Assembly: GCF_900103125.1 (NCBI RefSeq)
Contig: NZ_FNJV01000006.1
Coordinates: 1-64,000 of the forward strand
DNA length: 64,000 bases
Direction: 5' to 3'
Origin: Mucilaginibacter sp. OK268
Lineage (GTDB): Bacteria > Bacteroidota > Bacteroidia > Sphingobacteriales > Sphingobacteriaceae
Shown here: positions 6,875-15,089 of the stretch, in pieces
Position numbering within the stretch: position 1 is the stretch's first letter
How the letters are laid out: each line of letters begins with the position of its first letter
The notes under the pieces: generated by a model
Database searches by the model: none
What the model saw: the letters and a program-made list of their open reading frames with translations, nothing else
Told to the model about the DNA's origin: nothing
Program-made: the position numbers and the translations under genes

Positions 6875-7561
6875 ATGCATCACGAACATCATTTACAAAG
6901 CTCAGACACCATCAGGGATATTGTTATTGGCATGTCTGATGGCTTAACGGTACCTTTTGCGCTGGCCGCGGGTTTAAGCGGGGCGGTAAATTCATCGGGT
7001 ATTGTAATCACAGCCGGGATAGCCGAAATTGTGGCGGGTTCCATCGCTATGGGCCTGGGTGGATTTTTAGCCGGTCGCACCGAAGTTGATCATTATGCCT
7101 CCGAACTGAAACGGGAGTATGAAGAGGTAGAAAAAGTACCTGAGCAGGAAAAAGCGGAAGTAAAGGAAGTGTTCGCTGCCTTTGGTCTGTCGGAAAAACT
7201 ACAGAACGAGGTTGCCGAAGAAATGGCCAAAGACAAAGATAAATGGGTTGATTTTATGATGCGCTATGAACTGGGACTGGAAGAGCCCAAAGCTAACCGG
7301 GCCACGCAAAGTGCCATCACTATTGGTGTATCCTATATTGTTGGGGGCATTATCCCGCTGTCGCCCTATTTTTTTATCGCCGATTCTACACAAGCCTTGT
7401 ATTACTCCTGTGGTATCACCATGATCTGCCTGTTTGTGTTCGGTTATTTCAAAAGCAGGGTAACCGGGCAGCCTGCCATCAAAGGAGCGCTGAAAGTATT
7501 ATTGATAGGGGCTTTAGCCGCAGCCGCAGCGTTTGGTATGGCCAAATTGATCAGCGGGTAG
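6875..7561 (+). CDS. VIT1/CCC1-family Fe2+/Mn2+ transporter
   Basis: A 228-residue inner-membrane protein. The opening DTIRDIVIGMSDGLTVPFALAAGLSGA is the family signature, with a second helix ending in EIVAGSIAMGLGGFLAGRTE. A charged cytoplasmic segment rich in Glu (residues 75-135, YEEVEKVPEQEKAEVKEV and so on) is the metal-binding domain described for plant VIT1, and three further membrane helices follow. Family members export or store iron or manganese; direction here is unknown. No upstream rubrerythrin domain is fused. The gene is followed by a family D hairpin pair. Confidence 0.9.
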   Translation: MHHEHHLQSSDTIRDIVIGMSDGLTVPFALAAGLSGAVNSSGIVITAGIAEIVAGSIAMGLGGFLAGRTEVDHYASELKREYEEVEKVPEQEKAEVKEVFAAFGLSEKLQNEVAEEMAKDKDKWVDFMMRYELGLEEPKANRATQSAITIGVSYIVGGIIPLSPYFFIADSTQALYYSCGITMICLFVFGYFKSRVTGQPAIKGALKVLLIGALAAAAAFGMAKLISG

Positions 7562-7571
7562 TATTCTTACG

Positions 7572-7645
7572 TAGAGACGCATCACATGCGTCTCCCGATT
7601 GCAACCACCATTTGGATTTTTTGGAGACGCAAATATGCGTCTCTA
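7572..7645. repeat. Double hairpin, GAGACGCAT family, copy D1
   Basis: Two hairpins: GAGACGCAT/ATGCGTCTC (7574-7594) and GAGACGCA/TGCGTCTC (7624-7643). The same two-hairpin design occurs at 20896-20960 with stems GAGACACAT/ATGTGTCTC, so both arms changed together. It sits in the convergent gap between the VIT gene and the FMN-reductase gene. Confidence 0.9.
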
Positions 7646-7659
7646 AGGTTAAATGATGA

Positions 7660-8181
7660 TCAGAATTTAATAAACTTATCTATCTGCTCGTTGGTAAACT
7701 TTAAAGTATCGGCATTTAACAAATTGCCATCCTGATCCATCTCTTTGTTAATAGATGAAATATGGATTTTTAACGACATGATATTGAGGTGCATATAATG
7801 ACAAACTCCTGTAAAGTGGTCGATACCCCTGATGTTGCCGTACTTGCCTGACGACAGGCCAACCAGCGCGGCTTTTTTATCGTAAAAGCTAGCCGGAAAA
7901 TCGCAGGCATCCATCAACACTTTCAGTACTCCGGGGAAACTGCCATTGTATTCGGGAATAATAAATATGAATTTATCGGTGCGACTGATCAGGTCCTGTA
8001 TGGGTAGGAACTCCGGGCTGCGTTTGCCGTAAAGATCAGTCTGTATTACGTTTGCCGGCAGATCGGCCAATGAAAATATACCTGCCTCAAGGCCTTTCTC
8101 GCTCAATTTTTGCTGATAATATTGAGCAAGTTTAAGTGTATGGCTCCCGGGGCGGTTGGTTGACGATATAATAGTGATCAT
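7660..8181 (-). CDS. NAD(P)H-dependent FMN reductase, flavodoxin-like
   Basis: A 173-residue soluble flavoprotein. MITIISSTNRPGSHTLKLA is the phosphate-binding loop of the NADPH-dependent FMN reductase family and FIIPEYNGSFPGVLKVLMDA carries the flavin-contacting P-x-Y-N-x-S motif; ALVGLSSGKYGNIRG is the third conserved block. Such enzymes reduce FMN or quinones with NAD(P)H. The gene is alone on the minus strand, convergent with the VIT gene and divergent from parA across a 313-base gap. Confidence 0.88.
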   Translation of the reverse strand: MITIISSTNRPGSHTLKLAQYYQQKLSEKGLEAGIFSLADLPANVIQTDLYGKRSPEFLPIQDLISRTDKFIFIIPEYNGSFPGVLKVLMDACDFPASFYDKKAALVGLSSGKYGNIRGIDHFTGVCHYMHLNIMSLKIHISSINKEMDQDGNLLNADTLKFTNEQIDKFIKF

Positions 8182-8189
8182 TTATTTAA

Positions 8190-8337
8190 TTAATGAATTA
8201 TTGGGTTAGTGATTTATTGAATTATTTAAAATGCTGAGTTGATAATTTTTTAACTATAATAAAAATAATGACTATTTAATTCTGATAATCAGGGCTTAAA
8301 GTAGTCGCTCAATCACTAACTCAATAATTCACTAACT
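8190..8337. repeat. Word-based inverted repeat upstream of parA (family J)
   Basis: The left arm (8190-8222) and right arm (8308-8337) are built from TTAGTGA, ATTATTGA and similar words and are imperfect reverse complements. The AT-rich centre is about 85 bases. The remainder of the gap, 8338-8494, is the likely parA leader and has a weak box TATCTTTA at 8394. Confidence 0.75.
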
Positions 8338-8494
8338 AAAATATTGTTTGTAAATTGCCAAAACCTGTGGATTTCGGAATAGTTTTAAATCCGTATCTTT
8401 AGCACCGGACAAAAACTTTTACGAAAGTAGAAATTTCCGGTTCTATTTTTCGTTGTTATAAATCATTGTAATATAAATTTTGTAAGGATATAGA

Positions 8495-9298
8495 ATGAGT
8501 AAAATAATTGCTTTAGCCAACCAGAAAGGTGGCGTAGGAAAAACTACATCATCTATAAATCTGGCCGCAAGTTTGGCCGTATTAGATTTTAAAACCTTGT
8601 TGGTTGATGCGGATCCGCAGGCTAATTCAACATCGGGTATCGGTTTTGATCCCCGTAACATCAAGAATAGTATTTACGAGTGCATCATTAACCAGGTTGA
8701 CCCACATGAGGCTATCCAGAAAACGGATACCCCTAATCTCGACCTGCTGCCGGCTCACATAGACCTGGTAGGTGCCGAGATAGAGATGATCAATCTGAGC
8801 GGACGCGAGTATAAAATGAAACAGGTATTTGAAGCCATACAAAACGAGTATGACTTTATTATTATCGACTGCTCGCCATCATTAGGTTTGATCACTATTA
8901 ACGCCTTAACCGCTGCCAACTCGGTAATCATCCCCGTACAGTGCGAGTATTTCGCCTTGGAAGGTTTGGGTAAATTGCTTAACACCATCAAAATTGTACA
9001 GTCGCGCCTGAACCCGCAGCTGGAAATTGAAGGTATTTTGTTAACCATGTACGATGTGCGTCTGCGTCTGAGCAACCAGGTGGTTGATGAGGTGAAAACG
9101 CATTTTGAGGATATGGTTTTTGATACCATTATTCAGCGTAACACCCGTTTAAGCGAGGCGCCAAGCTTTGGCGTATCGGTAATTATGCACGATGCCACCT
9201 GTAAAGGTGCCATCAATTATTTAAACCTGGCCCGCGAAATTATTGAAAAGAACGGCCTGACCAAGGATGAGGCAAAAGCAGCCACCGCAACAGTGTAA
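8495..9298 (+). CDS. parA: Chromosome-partitioning ATPase ParA (Soj)
   Basis: A 267-residue ATPase. The deviant Walker A motif KGGVGKTTSSINLAA is at residues 10-24, the A' motif LVDADPQANST near residue 36, and the Walker B-like FIIIDCSPSLG near residue 123. ParA dimers bind DNA nonspecifically and move ParB-parS complexes during chromosome segregation. parB begins three bases after the stop, so the two are co-transcribed. The order parA-parB-DUF5683-dapB-lepB continues on the same strand. No parS-like palindrome was noticed near the genes. Confidence 0.97.
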   Translation: MSKIIALANQKGGVGKTTSSINLAASLAVLDFKTLLVDADPQANSTSGIGFDPRNIKNSIYECIINQVDPHEAIQKTDTPNLDLLPAHIDLVGAEIEMINLSGREYKMKQVFEAIQNEYDFIIIDCSPSLGLITINALTAANSVIIPVQCEYFALEGLGKLLNTIKIVQSRLNPQLEIEGILLTMYDVRLRLSNQVVDEVKTHFEDMVFDTIIQRNTRLSEAPSFGVSVIMHDATCKGAINYLNLAREIIEKNGLTKDEAKAATATV

Positions 9299-9301
9299 CC
9301 A

Positions 9302-10225
9302 ATGAGTAGTGAAAGAAGAAATGCCCTGGGCAAAGGATTAAGTGCGCTGTTGAATGATTCTGTAAACGTACAACCTTATAATAAAACTAAGGACAAAGAT
9401 AAAGAAGCCTCCACATCAGCTGCGGAGGTTAACAGCCTGGGCTCGGTAAATGAGATACAGCTGGCCGAAATTGAGGTAAACCCTTTTCAGCCCCGTACCG
9501 ATTTTGATGAACAGGCACTGGCCGAACTGGCCGACTCCATCAAATTACAGGGCTTAATACAACCCATTACCGTAAGGCGCATCAACGCGCATAAATACCA
9601 GCTCATATCGGGCGAGCGCCGTTTCCGTGCTTCAAAAATAGCCGGCTTAACGCAGATCCCCGCCTATGTGCGTACGGCCAACGACCAGCAAATGCTGGAA
9701 ATGGCCCTGATCGAGAACATCCAGCGCGAAAACCTGAATGCCATTGAAGTGGCGCTCAGCTTTCAGCGTATGATAGAAGAGTGTAACCTGAAACAGGAAG
9801 AACTGGGCGACAGGGTGAGCAAAAACCGCTCAACCGTAACCAACTATCTGCGCCTGTTAAAGTTGCCGCCAAGCATACAGGCATCCATCCGCGATGGTGG
9901 GCTTACCATGGGACATGCCAAGGCTTTGATCACTATTGACGATCCCGCCAAACAATTATATTTACATCAACATATCATTCAGCAAGGTTTATCCGTTCGT
10001 AAAGCTGAAGAACTGGCTCGTGAAATGCAGAAATCGCCGGTAAAGAAGGAAGGTAAACAACCCGAACCGGTATCATACCAGCTGCAAAAAATACAGGACG
10101 ATCTGGCTTCAAAGTTTAGTACAAGGGTAAAACTCAAGGTAGGCAACAAAGGAAGTGGTGTTATTGAAATACCTTTTCTTTCAGAAGATGATCTGGGCCG
10201 GATCCTCGAGATGCTGGATTGGTAA
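9302..10225 (+). CDS. parB: Chromosome-partitioning protein ParB (Spo0J)
   Basis: A 307-residue centromere-binding protein. The N-terminal domain has NPFQPRTDF and GERRFRASK, the box II residues that in ParB proteins bind CTP. The central helix-turn-helix (QEELGDRVSKNRSTVTNYLR) reads parS, and the C-terminal region (about residues 250-307) would be the dimerisation domain. A low-complexity linker (KDKDKEASTSAAEV) separates the start from the core. It is coupled to parA. The downstream gap to the DUF5683 gene carries a family F inverted repeat rather than a clean terminator. Confidence 0.97.
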   Translation: MSSERRNALGKGLSALLNDSVNVQPYNKTKDKDKEASTSAAEVNSLGSVNEIQLAEIEVNPFQPRTDFDEQALAELADSIKLQGLIQPITVRRINAHKYQLISGERRFRASKIAGLTQIPAYVRTANDQQMLEMALIENIQRENLNAIEVALSFQRMIEECNLKQEELGDRVSKNRSTVTNYLRLLKLPPSIQASIRDGGLTMGHAKALITIDDPAKQLYLHQHIIQQGLSVRKAEELAREMQKSPVKKEGKQPEPVSYQLQKIQDDLASKFSTRVKLKVGNKGSGVIEIPFLSEDDLGRILEMLDW

Positions 10226-10230
10226 GACCG

Positions 10231-10322
10231 AGATCCAAGAAATTAGAGTCAAGAATCAAGACATGAAGATAAATCTATGATTATCACTTTTTCTTGATTC
10301 TTGTCTCTTGATTCTTGCCTCT
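10231..10322. repeat. AATCAAGA/TTCTTGATT inverted repeat, copy F1
   Basis: The left arm uses AGAGTCAAGAATCAAGACA and the right arm TTCTTGATTCTTGTCTCTTG; the words are reiterated in each arm. The right arm ends 15 bases before the DUF5683 start codon. A related copy precedes yraN (23949-24091). Confidence 0.85.
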
Positions 10323-10336
10323 TAAATATTATAAAG

Positions 10337-11023
10337 ATGTATAAATTCCTGCTTGTTATTGGTTTGGTTTCGGTATTTGCCTTAACGGCGAAAGCACAGG
10401 GGCTTGGACCGGATACCGCGAAGTCTGGTAAAAGCGATACTTTAAAAAAAGCGTCGAACACAGCCCCCGGCTCCTTTGCGCCACCCATCAGAAAAGAAAA
10501 AGCCTATCACCCCGATAGCTTGCATAGTCCGCACAAAGCTGTCATGCACTCCTTAATGGTGCCGGGATGGGGCCAGCTATACAATCATCGCTGGTGGAAA
10601 GTGCCTATCGTTTATGGCGGTATAGGGCTTTTGGTTTCGGCGGTTATATTTAACCAAAAATATTATAACCAGGATCTGGCGATATACAATTACCGAAAGC
10701 AGGGTATAGCCCCCACGCCCGGTCAAAAGTATTATGCCGAATACCAGCTATATGCCCAATATAATGTACCCGATGCCAGCATCATCAGCGAGCTTGATGG
10801 CTACAGACGTAACCGCGACCTGAGTATTCTGGGTATTTTGGCTTTCTGGGGTATCCAAACCATTGATGCTTATATCGATGCTAAATTCATACATTCCTAT
10901 ACGGTTGATAATAACCTGGGCATGAATATGAAAGTTACCCCTGGTTTAATGAACCAGCCACTTTTTGCACAAAGTGGTAATCCTTCTTATATTCCGTCGA
11001 TAAAAATTACCTTTACGTTTTAG
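10337..11023 (+). CDS. DUF5683-domain membrane protein
   Basis: A 228-residue protein with an N-terminal signal peptide (MYKFLLVIGLVSVFALTAKAQ). After a Ser/Lys-rich linker comes HSPHKAVMHSLMVPGWGQLYNHRWWKVPIVYGGIG, the DUF5683 signature, then a membrane helix and a conserved NRDLSILGILAFWGIQTIDAYIDAKF block. Function is unknown in the family. I start it at the ATG at 10337 rather than 12 codons upstream, because the upstream codons lie in repeat F1 and the shorter start exposes a signal peptide. The conserved place between parB and dapB suggests an envelope role. Confidence 0.85.
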   Translation: MYKFLLVIGLVSVFALTAKAQGLGPDTAKSGKSDTLKKASNTAPGSFAPPIRKEKAYHPDSLHSPHKAVMHSLMVPGWGQLYNHRWWKVPIVYGGIGLLVSAVIFNQKYYNQDLAIYNYRKQGIAPTPGQKYYAEYQLYAQYNVPDASIISELDGYRRNRDLSILGILAFWGIQTIDAYIDAKFIHSYTVDNNLGMNMKVTPGLMNQPLFAQSGNPSYIPSIKITFTF

Positions 11024-11040
11024 GATAGTATCGAATTTTA

Positions 11041-11127
11041 GTATCAGGTAGTTAGTATCAAGTATCAAGATTTTTAAAATCTAACTATACCAGATACAGG
11101 GGTCTTGATACTAGCTACTTGATACCA
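11041..11127. repeat. GTATCAAG-word inverted repeat, copy E1
   Basis: The left arm (11041-11070) and right arm (11103-11127) are imperfect reverse complements made of GTATCAAG and GTAGTTA words. It ends 11 bases before the dapB start codon. Copies E2 and E3 lie at 21881 and 54168. Confidence 0.9.
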
Positions 11128-11138
11128 ATATAAAAATT

Positions 11139-11885
11139 ATGAAAATTGCATTACTGGGTTATGGAAAAATGGGCAAGATCATCGAGAAGATCGCCATTAG
11201 CCGCAAACATGAAATTGTATTAACGATAGATCACGACACCCTGGATGATCTGACGGTTGAAAACTTACAAAAAGCCGATGTGGCTATTGAATTTACCATG
11301 CCGGCATCAGTATTAGGTAACATTAAGCAATGCTTTAGCGCGGGCGTACCCATTGTAGTTGGTACAACCGGCTGGTACGATCAGATCCCTGAAATAAAAC
11401 AGCTTTGTCAGGAAAACAACAGCACCTTGTTGTACGGCTCAAACTTTAGCGTCGGCGTAAATATATTTTTTCATGTTAACCGACTGTTGGCCAAGGTGAT
11501 GAATAACTATCCTTATTATGATGTGCAGGTAGAAGAAATTCATCATACCCAAAAGCTCGACTCGCCCAGCGGTACCGCTATCACCATTGCCGAAGGTATC
11601 CTGGAAAACCTGGAGACAAAATCTGAATGGGTTAATGTTTTAACTACCGATGATAAGAGCGATGATGACGCGGTTTCCAATAACCAATTGCTCATCGAGT
11701 CTTTACGTATCGACAGCGTTCCGGGTACGCATACCGTTATTTACGACTCCGAAGTAGATACCATCGAATTTAAACATACCGCCCATAACCGTAACGGGTT
11801 TGCCCTGGGCGCGGTACTGGCCGCCGAGTGGCTGCACAATAAAAAAGGTTTCTATTCTGTTGATGCTATGTTTGATTTTAAATAG
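11139..11885 (+). CDS. dapB: 4-hydroxy-tetrahydrodipicolinate reductase
   Basis: A 248-residue cytosolic enzyme that reduces the product of DapA with NAD(P)H on the way to diaminopimelate and lysine. The nucleotide-binding loop is LLGYGKMGKIIE (residues 4-15), the VGTTGWY segment follows, and the catalytic EIHHTQKLDSPSGTA block lies near residue 131, with the second His/Lys of the family motif. The Bacteroidota form is about 20 residues shorter than the E. coli enzyme. The gene begins 11 bases after repeat E1 and is followed 15 bases later by the first lepB. Confidence 0.95.
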   Translation: MKIALLGYGKMGKIIEKIAISRKHEIVLTIDHDTLDDLTVENLQKADVAIEFTMPASVLGNIKQCFSAGVPIVVGTTGWYDQIPEIKQLCQENNSTLLYGSNFSVGVNIFFHVNRLLAKVMNNYPYYDVQVEEIHHTQKLDSPSGTAITIAEGILENLETKSEWVNVLTTDDKSDDDAVSNNQLLIESLRIDSVPGTHTVIYDSEVDTIEFKHTAHNRNGFALGAVLAAEWLHNKKGFYSVDAMFDFK

Positions 11886-11900
11886 CACCGCTATTTTTAA

Positions 11901-13352
11901 ATGGATATAGCAACTTATACCGCCTTCTGCTTAACTGCCGGGCCGATAATAATTTTAATTACTATCGGCTTATGGAAGCTATTTGAAAAAGCCGGTCGTC
12001 CGGGTTGGGAATCGCTGATCCCGGTTTACAGTATCTATATCATGCTCAAACTCAGCGGCAGGCCCTGGTGGCTATTATTGCTGTTGCTTATACCCGGCAT
12101 CAACATTATTGTTGGTGTAGGCATAGCGATTGACTTTATCAAATCATACGGCAAATTTAAAATAAGCCAAAACGCAGCGGTTATTCTGCTGCCGTTCATT
12201 TGCCTGCCCAAATGGGGTTTTGATAAAAACACACGCTACCTGGGTCCATCGGCAAGTGCCGATTTTCATGAAGAACACCACAAGGATCTTCGTAAATCAA
12301 GCACCCGCGAATGGGCCGAAGCGGTTATTTTTGCAGTAGTTGCCGCCACGCTTATCCGTTCGCTTTTTATCGAGGCCTATACCATCCCCACACCATCTAT
12401 GGAAAGCTCCTTACTTGTGGGCGATTTTTTGTTTGTGAGCAAAATAAATTATGGTGCCCGCCTGCCCATGACGCCCGTTGCCTTCCCCTTTGCACACCAT
12501 ACCATGCCGCTTACCGGTGGCAAGGCTTATTGGGATGGCATCAAACTGCCCTATTTCAGGCTGCCCGGTTTTGGCGATATAAAAAGGGGTGATGTGGTGG
12601 TGTTTAATTATCCCATGGATGCCGATTCGCCCTATTACCGCCCGGTTGATAAACGCGAAAACTATATCAAACGCTGCCAGGGAACCCCCGGCGATACCCT
12701 GAGCCTGCTTAACGCGCAAGTGTATGTAAATGGCAAAGCCGCCATTACGCCGCCCCGTGGCGAAATGGAATACATGGTACGTAACAATGGCAGTAGTTTT
12801 AACCGGCAACTGGCCTACGATCTGCACTTGTCAGATATTCAGCAGTTTACCAATCAGGATTTTATGATGAACATGACTGCGCGAGCGGCCACATTGTTAA
12901 AGCAACAATCCGATATCAGGTCGGTTAGGGCCAACATCCGGTTCAGAGGGGTGTATGATCCCGAGATATTTCCGCACGACCCTAAGTTCAGGTGGAATGT
13001 GGACAATTTTGGTCCCATCATTATCCCCAAAAAAGGCTGGACGGTAAAGCTCGACAGCCTTACACTGCCCATCTATCGCCGGGCCATTGAAGTTTATGAA
13101 CAGAATAAACTGCAGGTAAATGGTAATAATATTATCATCAATGGTAAACCGACCAGCACGTATACTTTTAAGCTCAACTATTACTGGATGATGGGCGATA
13201 ACCGCCATAATTCAGAAGATTCGCGTTTTTGGGGATTTGTACCCGAAGATCATATTGTTGGCAAGGCTCTGTTTGTTTGGATGAGCTGGGATGCCACATC
13301 GCCGTCGGTCAACAAGATTAGGTGGAGCAGGGTGATGAGAGTGATAAAATAG
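11901..13352 (+). CDS. lepB: Signal peptidase I with N-terminal membrane extension (paralogue 1)
   Basis: A 483-residue inner-membrane serine protease that removes signal peptides from exported proteins. Residues 1-115 form an extension with several membrane segments and a GRPGWESLIPVYSIYIMLKL motif typical of DUF5684. The S26 domain follows: nucleophile Ser166 in PTPSMESSL, general base Lys257 in IKRCQGTPGDTL, and the C-terminal box GDNRHNSEDSRFWGF. A region of about 130 residues between boxes D and E is longer than in E. coli LepB. It is the first of three tandem lepB genes, and all three keep the catalytic pair. Confidence 0.95.
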   Translation: MDIATYTAFCLTAGPIIILITIGLWKLFEKAGRPGWESLIPVYSIYIMLKLSGRPWWLLLLLLIPGINIIVGVGIAIDFIKSYGKFKISQNAAVILLPFICLPKWGFDKNTRYLGPSASADFHEEHHKDLRKSSTREWAEAVIFAVVAATLIRSLFIEAYTIPTPSMESSLLVGDFLFVSKINYGARLPMTPVAFPFAHHTMPLTGGKAYWDGIKLPYFRLPGFGDIKRGDVVVFNYPMDADSPYYRPVDKRENYIKRCQGTPGDTLSLLNAQVYVNGKAAITPPRGEMEYMVRNNGSSFNRQLAYDLHLSDIQQFTNQDFMMNMTARAATLLKQQSDIRSVRANIRFRGVYDPEIFPHDPKFRWNVDNFGPIIIPKKGWTVKLDSLTLPIYRRAIEVYEQNKLQVNGNNIIINGKPTSTYTFKLNYYWMMGDNRHNSEDSRFWGFVPEDHIVGKALFVWMSWDATSPSVNKIRWSRVMRVIK

Positions 13353-13617
13353 ATGTGCAAATGTGCAGATTTCAGATGTGCAGATTGTCTGAACCCGAAT
13401 TTTTGGAATTTATGAATTAACAGAATTAACTCATTCGTTCATCTATTTTCTCATCTGCACATCTGCATATTTGCACATCCGCACATTTGAATAGTAACAT
13501 ATAGCTTACAAAACAGTCATAGGGAATAAAAAATAATTACATACTTTTAAACCAATCTGCACATTTGCACATCTATCATTTGCACATCTGCATATTTGAA
13601 ATCTGCACATCTGAAAT
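13352..13617. repeat. TTGCACATCTG-word repeat array, copy G1
   Basis: The whole gap between lepB1 and lepB2 is filled with GATGTGCAAATGTGCAG words on the left and the facing CATCTGCACATCTGCATATT words on the right. Spacing is irregular, unlike CRISPR. The last word abuts the lepB2 start codon. Related blocks lie at 25591, 27119 and 36212. Confidence 0.9.
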
Positions 13618-14763
13618 ATGAACTGGAAATTCTGGAAAAAAGATAAAAGCAAAACCAAAAAGAAAAAGAGTGCTCTGCGTGAATGGGGCGATGCTATAAT
13701 TTTCGCGGTGATTGCGGCCACACTGATACGTACCCTTTTTATTGAGGCTTATGTTATTCCCAGCGGATCGATGGAGAGCTCCCTGCTCATCGGCGATTAT
13801 TTATTTGTAAGCAAGGTTAACTATGGCGCCCGTACGCCTATAACTCCCGTAGCCATACCTTTTATGCACCACACCATACCTTATACTACCAATGCAAAGG
13901 CTTATTGGGATGGTATCCAGTTGCCATATTATCGCTTGCCTGGTTTCAGCGATATTAAAAAAGGCGACATCGTGGTTTTTAACGCGCCGATAGAGGCCGA
14001 TTCGCCCTATTACCGCCCGGTTGATAAGCGCGAAAATATTATTAAACGCTGCCAGGGAACACCCGGCGACACCCTGAGCCTGGTAAACGCCCAGGTTTAC
14101 ATCAATGGTAAACCCGAAACAACCGCCGCTAAAGGCGAAATGGCCTACATCGTAAAAACCGATGGTAGCCAGATAAACCCACAATTGATCAACGAACTCC
14201 ATTTAAGCGATATTGGTATTATCGACAGTACCACATTTAAAACCAATACTACCGTTGAATCGGCCAAGGCATTGAGAGGGTATTCCAATATCAAGTCGGT
14301 TACGGCAGATGTCGCGCCAAAAAACATTGCCGACGATCTGAACCCGGTTTATCCTGCTAAATACCCACGCTATAAAAACACCCCGGCATTCCCGCATTAT
14401 ACCTGGAACGTGGATAATTACGGACCCATCATTATCCCTAAAAAAGGCTGGACAGTGAAGCTGGATAGTTTAACCTTCCCGGTTTATGGCAGGGCTATTG
14501 AAATTTATGAGCATAATAAAGTAAAAGTTGTGGGCCGGGATATTTATATAAACGATAAAAAAGCCGATACTTACACTTTTAAACTCAATTACTACTGGAT
14601 GATGGGTGATAACCGCCATAACTCCGAAGATTCGCGTTATTGGGGATTTTTACCCGAAGATCACGTAGTAGGCAAGGCCTTATTTACCTGGATGAGTGTT
14701 GACAGTACCGCATCATTTGTAAATAAGATACGCTGGAGCAGGTTGTTTAGAGGGATACATTAA
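13618..14763 (+). CDS. lepB: Signal peptidase I, short form (paralogue 2)
   Basis: A 381-residue paralogue without the DUF5684-like extension. It opens with a Lys-rich cytoplasmic tail (MNWKFWKKDKSKTKKKK) followed by a single membrane helix. Nucleophile Ser51 is in PSGSMESSL, general base Lys143 in IKRCQGTPGDTL, and GDNRHNSEDSRYWGF is the last conserved box. It is much closer in sequence to paralogue 3 than to paralogue 1 in the C-terminal half. Its start codon follows directly on the word repeat G1, so its expression signals are hidden or lie within the repeat. Confidence 0.95.
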   Translation: MNWKFWKKDKSKTKKKKSALREWGDAIIFAVIAATLIRTLFIEAYVIPSGSMESSLLIGDYLFVSKVNYGARTPITPVAIPFMHHTIPYTTNAKAYWDGIQLPYYRLPGFSDIKKGDIVVFNAPIEADSPYYRPVDKRENIIKRCQGTPGDTLSLVNAQVYINGKPETTAAKGEMAYIVKTDGSQINPQLINELHLSDIGIIDSTTFKTNTTVESAKALRGYSNIKSVTADVAPKNIADDLNPVYPAKYPRYKNTPAFPHYTWNVDNYGPIIIPKKGWTVKLDSLTFPVYGRAIEIYEHNKVKVVGRDIYINDKKADTYTFKLNYYWMMGDNRHNSEDSRYWGFLPEDHVVGKALFTWMSVDSTASFVNKIRWSRLFRGIH

Positions 14764-15089
14764 TAATTAGAACAGTTAGTAATTGGAAAAATATAAAAGT
14801 TATGTCAATCTGAGAATTAAAAATATGTCATTGCGAGCGTAGCGTGGCAATCTCCTCGCGTTCTCACCTATGAGAATAGCTACGAGATTGCTTCGTCGTT
14901 CCTCCTCGCAATGACATGAGGGAGACAGGGCATGGGTAAATGAGGTACTAAGCGAAAAACCTTTTACATTGTTTAAGTCCGACGCAAAAGATCTCTCCTC
15001 GTACCTCGTTCGAGATGACATGGTTTTGAATTAATGATTTTTTCAATAGCTAAACACAGAACATTAATTAGTACTTAAAAAATAGAATA
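14764..15089. other. Gap between lepB2 and lepB3
   Basis: Apart from repeat A4 (14824-14917), the 326-base gap shows no gene. A GAGATGACATGG segment near 15010 looks like a degenerate repeat edge. No promoter box was recognised before lepB3. Confidence 0.6.
14824..14917. repeat. CATTGCGAG-family inverted repeat, copy A4
   Basis: Good copy: ATGTCATTGCGAGCGTAGCG at the left and CGTTCCTCCTCGCAATGACAT-type sequence at the right, around a short unique centre containing an internal TTCTCACCTATGAGAA hairpin. Confidence 0.9.

Noticed and set aside
8755..9129. Minus-strand frame inside parA
   Set aside because: Antisense shadow of a conserved gene; composition reflects parA codons.
8182..10225. parS site near parAB
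   Set aside because: I looked for a TGTTTCACGTGAAACA-like palindrome in and around the genes and did not see one; a diverged or distant site cannot be excluded.
13352..13617. Repeated words between lepB1 and lepB2 as a possible CRISPR array
   Set aside because: Word lengths and spacing are irregular, words face each other in two orientations, and there are no unique spacers or cas genes.
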